Shown here piece after piece: positions 52,439 to 59,457 of a DNA stretch of 64,000 nt. The position numbers were made by a program, and so were the translations under genes. The DNA is from Paraconexibacter sp040581415 (lineage in GTDB: Bacteria; Actinomycetota; Thermoleophilia; Solirubrobacterales; Solirubrobacteraceae). Numbering within the stretch: the stretch's first letter is position 1; every line of letters begins with the position of its first letter. The stretch is from positions 1,550,001 through 1,614,000 of the forward strand of contig NZ_CP114014.1 of NCBI RefSeq assembly GCF_040581415.1, written 5' to 3'. The notes below the pieces were generated by a model. It searched no databases, was not told the DNA's origin, and saw nothing but the letters and a program-made list of their open reading frames with translations.

Positions 52439-53467
52439 TCAGCTGCGTGTCCGCAGGAACAGCTCACGGTGCCGGCGGAGTTCGTCGTCGACCCGGCCGC
52501 GCTGCCGCGTCGTCTCCCACTTCGAGTAGCGCAGGGTGGCGTAGCCCATCGCGGCGTAACGCGCATCGCGCTCGGCGTCGCTCAGGAGGAACTCGACGTC
52601 AGCGTGGCCGTCCTTGCCGTCCGACTCGACGACGAGCAGCAGCTCCGGGATGCGGAAGTCGGGACGCAAGACGAGTCCGTCGCCGACGTCCCACGGCTCG
52701 TTGCAGCGCGGCTCCGGCAGACCGGCGGCGCGGATGATTTCGAGCATGAGCAGCTCGAACTCGTTGCGGACCTCGCCGACGAGGGCAGCCCTCCGGTCGT
52801 AGAGCGCCTGCAACGCGGGCACCCCGCGCTGTCCGTGTCGGTCGAGGAGCAACCGCCGCACGGCCGCGACGTCCAGCAGTTGCTTGTAGATAGCCTGGCG
52901 CCAGGCCCACTCCAGGACCCGGCCGCCGTCGTCGCGCCGGGCCAGGTCGAGCAGGATGCGGGCGACCGTGTGGGTCGGGACTCCGCGCACCAGCGTTTGC
53001 TCGTCCGGCACCGGAATCGCTCGCACGACCTGGAAGCGCCGCGTGTCCGGACGACGGTGAGGGGGCACTGCGACATCAGGTCGCGTCCCCGCGTCAGGCA
53101 GGACGTCGCGGTGGGTCGCCCCCGTCCACCCGGCGAGTCGTGAACCCCGTCGGCAGGCGAGGACCGCCGCCATGCGCAGCTGATCGGGCGGCAGGGCTCC
53201 ACCGCCGAGCCGATACACGCCCGGGTGAATGGCGACCAGCATGCCGCTTGCCAGACGCGCTGCGATGTGGTCGTCGGAGACGCCCAGTGCCAGCAGCTGC
53301 GACCGCGCCACCGCACCGTGCTGTCGCTCCGCGAGCGCGACGATGACGGGGTCGACGGTGCGCATCGTCCGGCGTGCAGCCCCGGTCGTCGGGAGGGGCT
53401 GTGCGATGCGGTCGAACCCGGGTGGGAACCAGACGTCGTCGGTCGTGGGCTGCCGCGTGCGCATCAC
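52439..53467 (-). CDS. AbiEi-antitoxin-like / DUF559 (Vsr-like) protein
   Basis: 342 residues (an internal ATG at 53365 would give 308). N-terminal winged helix of the AbiEi type (ALAERQHGAVARSQLLALGV), middle region with LVRGVPTHTVARILLDLAR, and a C-terminal DUF559 nuclease-like domain (LRPDFRIPELLLVVESDGKD ... ERDARYAAMGYATLRYS) with the D...ExD pattern of PD-(D/E)xK enzymes. These two-part proteins are common in actinobacteria; function unknown. No AbiEii toxin partner is next to it. Confidence 0.82.
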   Translation of the reverse strand: MMRTRQPTTDDVWFPPGFDRIAQPLPTTGAARRTMRTVDPVIVALAERQHGAVARSQLLALGVSDDHIAARLASGMLVAIHPGVYRLGGGALPPDQLRMAAVLACRRGSRLAGWTGATHRDVLPDAGTRPDVAVPPHRRPDTRRFQVVRAIPVPDEQTLVRGVPTHTVARILLDLARRDDGGRVLEWAWRQAIYKQLLDVAAVRRLLLDRHGQRGVPALQALYDRRAALVGEVRNEFELLMLEIIRAAGLPEPRCNEPWDVGDGLVLRPDFRIPELLLVVESDGKDGHADVEFLLSDAERDARYAAMGYATLRYSKWETTRQRGRVDDELRRHRELFLRTRS

Positions 53468-53585
53468 CCGAGCGTGGCGGGCGAGCCTGTGCGGACGCTA
53501 CCCCCGACCTGCGCAGGATCGACGACGATCCTGCGTCGGTCTCGCGGGGTGGGAGGTCGCCGGCGGAGCGCCCGCTTCGGGGCCA

Positions 53586-53723
53586 GGTGAATCGTCATTC
53601 ACACCCCCGCAGATTCGCGCTGGCGGATCGCACGGCTCCCACCTCGGTGAATCGACATTCACACCCCCGCAGGTTCGCGCTGGCGGATCGCACGGCTCCG
53701 GGCCCGGTGGATCGACATTCACC
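53586..53723 (-). repeat. Extragenic repeat array 2, inverted relative to array 1
   Basis: Two 60-bp units (53586, 53646) and a partial third (53706), with GGCGGATCGCACGGCTCC at 53622-53639 and 53682-53699, the exact reverse complement of the core of array 1. Palindrome starts GGTGAATCG...CATTCAC. The rest of the gene-free stretch 53468-53889 holds no gene I can support. Confidence 0.85.
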
Positions 53724-53889
53724 GGGGGTGAGCGAGGTCCCAGGTGCGTGCCGACGACGGTGCCGGGTACAGGTGTTGCACGACCCGTTGCAGAAGCAGG
53801 AATCGGCAAGGGTCGCTGCTAGTTTCGGCCTCGCTGTCCGCAGGAGTGGCGCCGCTTTGCGCTGTGCCCACCGGACCGCTCCACCCTGC

Positions 53890-55059
53890 ATGCCGCGCCT
53901 GTCATCCATACCCGTCCGCCTGCTGATCGCCGCGGCCGTGGCGACCCTCGCGGTCCTCGCCACCGTGCTGCCCGCCGTGGGCCAGAACACCGGGCAGCGG
54001 ATCGCCAGCTCCGAGAGCCGTGCCGCCGCCCTGAAGGCCGCGGTCGCCGTCGAGACGCGCCGGCTCGGCCAGACCGACGCCGACCTCGGTGCCGCGCAGG
54101 CGCGCCTGGACCGCATCGAGGCGGACGCCGACCGCCGCGAGGCGAAGGTCCGCGCGATCGGCGCGAGGATCGCCGCGACCCGGGTCGTCCTGCAGAAGCT
54201 CGAGAACCGCATGCACCGCGCCGCGAACGCGCTGCGCCGCAACCTCGTCAGCGCCTACCAGAACCCCCAGCCCGACCTCGTCAGCTTCCTCCTGCGCGCC
54301 CACGACTTCGGCGACCTGATCGAGAGCCGCAACTTCCTCAAGCGCATCGAGGCCAACAACGCGCGGATCCTCGACAGCACCCGCGAGACGCGCGTGCAGG
54401 TCGACCGCGAGGCCACGAAGCTCGTCGAGCTCCAGCAGGACGCGCGGCGCCTCGCCGAGCAGGTCCAGCGTCGCCGCGACTCCGCCCAGGTCGCGCGTAC
54501 CGCGATCCTCAACGTCCGCGCCCGGCAGCTGCAGCGCCGGGACGGCACGGCCGCGCAGCTCGCCGCCGTCCGCGGTCAGATCAGCGACCTGAAGGGCCGT
54601 CAACGCCGCGAAGCCGCGCGTGCCGCCCGGATCCAGCGCGAGGCCGTCGTCAGCGGCATCGGCGTCAACACCGGCGGACTGGCCCAGCCGCCCGCCGGCG
54701 CCCCGGCCGCCGTCGCCAAGGTCATGGCCGCCGGCAACGCGATCGCGGGCCTGCCGTACCTCTACGGCGGCGGGCACGCCTCGTTCAAGGCCAGCGCCTA
54801 CGACTGCTCCGGGTCGATCAGCTACGCCCTTGCCGCGGCGGGGCTCGTCTCATCGCCGATGGCCTCCGGCCCGTTCATGAGCTGGGGCGAGGCCGGGCCG
54901 GGCAAGTACATCACCGTCTACGCCAACGCCGGCCACGCCTACATGGTCGTCGCCGGTTGGCGCTTCGACACCTCCGCGCTGAGCCGTGGCGGGACGCGCT
55001 GGACGCAGGAGATGCGCAGCAGCGCGGGCTTCGTGGCCCGCCACCCGCCCGGCCTGTAG
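53890..55059 (+). CDS. CwlO/PcsB-like NlpC/P60 peptidoglycan hydrolase
   Basis: 389 residues. Signal peptide (LLIAAAVATLAVLATVLPAVG), a long coiled coil (about 35-250) and an NlpC/P60-type domain with YDCSGSISYALAAAG (catalytic Cys) and GHAYMVVAG (His). The coiled coil resembles those that dock on FtsEX in CwlO, PcsB and RipC, so its activity may be controlled by an ABC-type complex. ATG 53890. The final codons and stop lie in the first unit of a 61-bp tandem repeat. Confidence 0.87.
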   Translation: MPRLSSIPVRLLIAAAVATLAVLATVLPAVGQNTGQRIASSESRAAALKAAVAVETRRLGQTDADLGAAQARLDRIEADADRREAKVRAIGARIAATRVVLQKLENRMHRAANALRRNLVSAYQNPQPDLVSFLLRAHDFGDLIESRNFLKRIEANNARILDSTRETRVQVDREATKLVELQQDARRLAEQVQRRRDSAQVARTAILNVRARQLQRRDGTAAQLAAVRGQISDLKGRQRREAARAARIQREAVVSGIGVNTGGLAQPPAGAPAAVAKVMAAGNAIAGLPYLYGGGHASFKASAYDCSGSISYALAAAGLVSSPMASGPFMSWGEAGPGKYITVYANAGHAYMVVAGWRFDTSALSRGGTRWTQEMRSSAGFVARHPPGL

Positions 55060-55182
55060 GCGCATACCTGTCGTAGGGCCCTTCGCCGGGTGGTCTGGCC
55101 GCCACCCGCCCGGCCTGTAGGCGCATACCTGTCGTAGGGCCCTTCGCCGGGTGGTCTGGCCGCCACCCGCCCGCCCTGTAGG
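55039..55182. repeat. 61-bp tandem duplication of a gene 3' end
   Basis: Units begin at 55039, 55100 and 55161 (partial); the first two are identical as far as I can read. The first includes the last codons (RHPPGL) and TAG of the hydrolase gene. Each unit has CCACCCG and CGGGTGG arms ~40 bp apart, so it may fold as a hairpin terminator, duplicated. Confidence 0.85.
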
Positions 55183-55223
55183 ACGCGCGCGCCAAACGCC
55201 CCCGGCCAATACGCTTCTCGCCC

Positions 55224-55682
55224 ATGGGAACGGTCACCGCGAAGCTCGACGTGCCGTACGGCGCCAGCGCCGCCGAGGCGATCTGGTACGACCCCCGGCG
55301 GTGGAGCATGCTGCTCGACGGCTTCGGGCGGCTCGAGTCCGCTGCCGAGGACTGGCCGCACGAGGGGGCCCGCGCCGTGTGGGCCTCCAAGCCGGGTGGA
55401 CGCGGCCGTGTCATCGAGGTCGTCACCGCCTACGAGCCGCGCGCCCGCTGCGTGACCCGCGTGGAGGACGACACGATCCACGGCACCCAGACCATCGTCT
55501 TCTCCCCCCACGAGGGCGGGACGCTGATCGACCTGAAGCTGATCTACACGATCAAGAACCGCAACATCTTCACCCCGATCATGGACAGCCTGTTCGTCAA
55601 GGGCGCGCAGCGGATGTCGCTGCATCGCACGCTGGGCCGGCTCGAGATCGAGCTCCGCGGGGACCAGAACCTCCCGGTCTGA
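55224..55682 (+). CDS. SRPBCC (polyketide cyclase/START-like) protein
   Basis: 152 residues forming one helix-grip fold: VTAKLDVPYGASAAEAIWYD, then strands with RGRVIEVVTAYEPRARC and FSPHEGGTLIDLKLIYTI, and a long C-terminal helix. Binds a hydrophobic ligand; which one is not known. 71 bp before the beta-oxidation fusion gene, same strand. Confidence 0.8.
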   Translation: MGTVTAKLDVPYGASAAEAIWYDPRRWSMLLDGFGRLESAAEDWPHEGARAVWASKPGGRGRVIEVVTAYEPRARCVTRVEDDTIHGTQTIVFSPHEGGTLIDLKLIYTIKNRNIFTPIMDSLFVKGAQRMSLHRTLGRLEIELRGDQNLPV

Positions 55683-55753
55683 CCCAGCCGCGGCAGCGTC
55701 CCGCCCGCGCCGCCAGGACGATCCCACGGTGAACGTGGGACCATCGCGGGCAC

Positions 55754-57769
55754 ATGTTCGTCAACAAAGCCGCCGTCGTCGGAGCCGGGGTCATGGGCGG
55801 TCAGATCGCCCAGACGATCGCCGCCGCCGGGATCCCGGTCCTGCTCAAGGACATCCGCCAGGAGCTCGTCGACCGCGGGCTGCAGGAGGCCAGGAGCGTC
55901 ACCGCCGGCCGCTTCGGGGCGCTGGTGCAGAACGGGAAGCTGACGGCCGACGAGGCCGCGGCGAAGACCGACGCCGTCCTCGCGCTCATCCACGGGACCA
56001 CGAGCTACGACGGCTTCGGCGACGTCGACTTCGTCATCGAGGCGGTCCCCGAGAAGCTCGAGCTCAAGCAGGCGGTCTTCGGCGAGCTCGACGCCGTGAC
56101 GCCGGGCCACGCGATCCTCGCGTCGAACACGTCCGGCCTGTCGATCACGGAGATCGGCGACGCGACGCTGCGCCCCGAGAAGATCGTCGGGTTCCACTAC
56201 TGCTATCCGGCCGCGGTCATGCCGCTGATCGAGGTGATCGACGGCGAGGACACCTCCGCCGAGACACTGCAGGCGGCGATGAACTTCGCGCAGGCGATCA
56301 AGAAGACGCCGATTCGCTCGGGCGAGGTCCCCGGCTTCGTCCTCAACCGCATCCTGCTGTCGGGTCTCAGCGAGGTCTGGCGGATGACCGAGGACCAGGA
56401 CCTCTCGATCAAGGCGGTCGACGAGCTGATCGCCGGGGCGAAGATCACGCCGATGGGCCCGTACATGCTGGTGAACCTGCTCGGACTGGACACCACGTTC
56501 CACGTGGCCGAGCACATGGTCGCCGCGTACGGCCCGGACCGCTTCTACGTCCACGAGGGCATGGCGACCCAGGTCGCCGCCGGCAAGCTCGGCGCCAAGA
56601 CCGGGGGTGAGGGCTTCTACAAGGCGGACGGCAGCGCGGCCGCGACGGGCGGCAGCAAGCAGCCCGCCGACGACGAGATCGCCCGGCTGCTCGAGCTGAA
56701 GGTCTTCGCGGAGGCGGCGCTCGTGCTGCAGGAGGGGGTCGCCACCCATCGCGACATCGACGTCGCGCTGATGGCCGGCGCCGGGATCGATCCCGCGCGC
56801 GGCATGCTGCCGCCGTTCATGAAGGCGGACGAGCAGGGTCTGGACGTCGTGCTGGAGCGCCTGGAGGCCGCGGCGCGGAAACACGGTCCCGCGTTCGCGC
56901 CGCCGCGCATCCTGCGGCGCCTGGTCGCCCAGGGTCGGCTCGGTCGCAGCACCGGCCAGGGCTTCTACGCCTACCCGCAGCCCGACGCCGTCCAGCCGGC
57001 GGGCGACGACGCCGTGGTGCAGCTGGAGACCCGCGGGCCCGTCGCCATCGCGTGGCTCGCGAGCCCCCCGATGAACGCCATCGGCCCGCGGACGGTCGAG
57101 CACCTGGGCAAGGTCCACGCCGCAGCCAAGGCCGGCGGCGCGCGGGTCTTCGTGATCGCCTCGGCGAACCCGCAGGTGTTCAGCGCGGGCGCCGACCTGA
57201 AGGCCTTCACCACCCAGGACGAGGACGCAGGTCGCGGCTTCATCGCGGCCACGCACGCGCTGCTCCGGACGCTGGAGACCGATCCCGTCGTGACGATCGC
57301 CGCCGTGAACGGCCTCGCGCTCGGCGGTGGCTGCGAGCTCGCGATGGCCTGCGACGTGCGCATCGCCGCGCAGTCGGCGAGCTTCGGCCAGCCCGAGATC
57401 AAGCTCGGCATCATCCCGGGCTTCGGCGGCACCCAGCGCCTGCCGCGGCTGGTCGGCGAGAACAAGGCCCTGGAGATGAACCTGATCGGCGACGCGATCA
57501 GCGCGACCGAGGCGTGGGAGTTCGGGCTCGTCAACCGCACGGTCGTCGACCACGAGCTGCTCGACACCGTCCTTGCCTGGGCGCGCAGGTTCGCCGAGCA
57601 GGCCCCGGTCGCGGTCGCCCGGATCAAGGACGTAAGCGGCAACAGCGACCTCGACGCCGGCATCGCGGCCGAGCAGGACGCCTTCGCCGCCGTCTTCGCC
57701 ACGGCCGACGCCAAGGAGGGCATCGGCGCCTTCCTCGGCAAGCGCAAGGCCGTCTGGTCCGGGACGTGA
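55754..57769 (+). CDS. 3-hydroxyacyl-CoA dehydrogenase / enoyl-CoA hydratase fusion
   Basis: 671 residues, two beta-oxidation steps in one chain. N-terminal Rossmann domain (AVVGAGVMGGQIAQTIAAAG), dehydrogenase C-terminal domains with GFVLNRIL and a duplicated one ending GQGFYAYP (about 410); then a crotonase domain from about 425 with FSAGADLKAF and LALGGGCELAMACD (oxyanion hole) and the catalytic-type Glu in FGQPEIKLGIIPGFGGTQ. The order is reversed relative to FadB/FadJ, where hydratase comes first. Stop overlaps the sirtuin start (GTGA). Confidence 0.92.
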   Translation: MFVNKAAVVGAGVMGGQIAQTIAAAGIPVLLKDIRQELVDRGLQEARSVTAGRFGALVQNGKLTADEAAAKTDAVLALIHGTTSYDGFGDVDFVIEAVPEKLELKQAVFGELDAVTPGHAILASNTSGLSITEIGDATLRPEKIVGFHYCYPAAVMPLIEVIDGEDTSAETLQAAMNFAQAIKKTPIRSGEVPGFVLNRILLSGLSEVWRMTEDQDLSIKAVDELIAGAKITPMGPYMLVNLLGLDTTFHVAEHMVAAYGPDRFYVHEGMATQVAAGKLGAKTGGEGFYKADGSAAATGGSKQPADDEIARLLELKVFAEAALVLQEGVATHRDIDVALMAGAGIDPARGMLPPFMKADEQGLDVVLERLEAAARKHGPAFAPPRILRRLVAQGRLGRSTGQGFYAYPQPDAVQPAGDDAVVQLETRGPVAIAWLASPPMNAIGPRTVEHLGKVHAAAKAGGARVFVIASANPQVFSAGADLKAFTTQDEDAGRGFIAATHALLRTLETDPVVTIAAVNGLALGGGCELAMACDVRIAAQSASFGQPEIKLGIIPGFGGTQRLPRLVGENKALEMNLIGDAISATEAWEFGLVNRTVVDHELLDTVLAWARRFAEQAPVAVARIKDVSGNSDLDAGIAAEQDAFAAVFATADAKEGIGAFLGKRKAVWSGT

Positions 57770-58509
57770 CCGGGGCGGAGCAGCTTGCGGGGCTGATCGC
57801 CGGGGCGCGCAGCGTCGTCGCGCTCACGGGCGCCGGCATCTCTGTCCCGTCCGGCATCCCTGACTTCCGGACCCCGGGGACGGGACTGTGGGCGAACGTC
57901 GACCCGATGCAGGTCGCCCACATCGACGCATGGCGCGCGGACCCCGCCCGGTTCTGGCACTTCTACGGCGACCGCTTCCAGACGCTGCACGCCAAGCAGC
58001 CGAACGGCGCGCACGCGGTGCTCGTGGAGCTCGAGCGCCGCGGGCTGCTGAAGGCGGTCGTCACGCAGAACATCGACATGCTCCACCGCAAGGCAGGGAC
58101 GACCGAGCTGGTCGAGATGCACGGCACCATCGAGCACTCCTCCTGCCTCCACGACGGCAACCGGTACCCGCTCGCCGAGGTGCAGCGGCGGCTGGAGGCG
58201 TCGGAGGACGGCGTCCCGGCCTGCGACTGCGGCCGCCCGCTGAAGCCGGACGTCGTGCTCTTCGGCGAGCACCTGCCGGCCGACGCGATGGAGCGTGCGA
58301 TCGCGCTGATGGGGGAGGCGGACCTCGTCGTCTGCGTCGGGTCCTCGCTGGAGGTCTACCCCGTCGCGGGGCTGCCGGAGATCGTGCTGGCCGGCGGCGG
58401 CCAGGTGGCGGTCGTCACCGCCGGGCCGACGAGCTTCGACCGCCAGGCGGCCGTCAAGCTCGACGGGGACGTGGTGGCCGAGCTCGAAGCGGTGCTGGCG
58501 GCCCTGTAG
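57766..58509 (+). CDS. Sirtuin (NAD-dependent protein deacylase)
   Basis: 247 residues, GTG 57766. Sir2 motifs: LTGAGISVPSGIPDFR, TQNIDMLHRKAG, the catalytic His in EMHGTIEHSSC, and zinc cysteines (C in HSSC plus CDCG), then LKPDVVLFGEHLP and VVCVGSSLEVYP. Removes acyl groups from lysines. Coupled by overlap to a beta-oxidation enzyme, suggesting control of CoA-metabolism enzymes by deacylation. Confidence 0.93.
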   Translation: MTGAEQLAGLIAGARSVVALTGAGISVPSGIPDFRTPGTGLWANVDPMQVAHIDAWRADPARFWHFYGDRFQTLHAKQPNGAHAVLVELERRGLLKAVVTQNIDMLHRKAGTTELVEMHGTIEHSSCLHDGNRYPLAEVQRRLEASEDGVPACDCGRPLKPDVVLFGEHLPADAMERAIALMGEADLVVCVGSSLEVYPVAGLPEIVLAGGGQVAVVTAGPTSFDRQAAVKLDGDVVAELEAVLAAL

Positions 58510-58512
58510 CGC

Positions 58513-59373
58513 TCAGGCCAGGCCGGCGTTCGTCCGCACGCGGAGCGCGGCCTCGACGCGCTTGATGGCGTGCTCGACCCGCTCGGCCGTCTCGTCGTCC
58601 AGCCCGCCCTGCAGCGCGCTGTTCGCCGCCGCCGCCACCGGGGCGCGCAGCTCGCGCAGCTCTTCGATGCGCCGGGCGAGGTCGGCACCGTCGGCCCACG
58701 GCTCGAGTTCCGCGATCGCCGCCTCGAGCGCGACACGCACCTGCAGCGAGGCCTCCCGCGTGCGGCCGGCGTCGATGTCCGCCCGGGCGCGCAGCACGAG
58801 CTCCTCGGACGCGAGCGCGACGTCGCGACCGCTCAGGATCGCGGCCAGGCGCTCCTGAGGGCGCAGGGCGGCCGTGCGCCGTTCGGACGCCGGCTTGGCC
58901 GGGGACGGGATCTCGACGGCCGTGGCCCAGCGGCCGTGCGCGACGGCCTCGCCCTCGCCGACGCCGGAGCGGACCACGAGCGCCTGCCGGCGGGTCACGT
59001 CGCGCGTGAACGGGTCCATGGCTGACGTGCGGTGCGCGTGCAGCACCCCGTTGAGGACGTCGATGGCGTCGTCGACCTCGGCCGACAGGTTGGCGGTCTT
59101 CATCCACGCCTGACCAGCGGCCTCGTCGGCGAGCGCCTCGGCCTGCACGAGCGTCACGCGGGTGGTCGTGACCGGCTCGGGCCCGGGTTCGGCACCGGCT
59201 GCCTTCGGCTTCGGCGACCGCTTGCTGAGCAGCCGCCGCCGCTCGACGGCGCCGAGGGTCGTGACCACCAGGACGTGCGACGGCTGCCCCGCGTGACCGC
59301 GAAGCACGTACCGCCCGTCGGGCGGCCCGATCTCCCACGGGAACTCCATCTGGACGAAGGCAAACAGGCTCAT
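58513..59373 (-). CDS. Hypothetical protein
   Basis: 286 residues, unknown. N-terminal part has FPWEIGPPDGRYVLRGH and a strand-rich fold with LVVTTLGAVERRRLL; the C-terminal ~110 residues are helical and charged. Convergent with the sirtuin gene, 3 bp between stops. Its ATG at 59373 is upstream of nothing on its strand except the hydrolase stop at 59458, so it may share that transcript. Confidence 0.7.
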   Translation of the reverse strand: MSLFAFVQMEFPWEIGPPDGRYVLRGHAGQPSHVLVVTTLGAVERRRLLSKRSPKPKAAGAEPGPEPVTTTRVTLVQAEALADEAAGQAWMKTANLSAEVDDAIDVLNGVLHAHRTSAMDPFTRDVTRRQALVVRSGVGEGEAVAHGRWATAVEIPSPAKPASERRTAALRPQERLAAILSGRDVALASEELVLRARADIDAGRTREASLQVRVALEAAIAELEPWADGADLARRIEELRELRAPVAAAANSALQGGLDDETAERVEHAIKRVEAALRVRTNAGLA

Positions 59374-59457
59374 GGCGAAGGGTCCTCAGAAACGACGCGC
59401 GCCCCGGACGGGGCGCGCGGTACGGCGAATGCGACTGGTCCGGCGCGGTGTGTGGGA

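Noticed and set aside
53586..53723. Second CRISPR-like array
   Set aside because: Contiguous 60-bp repeats, same family as the array at 51723, no spacers.
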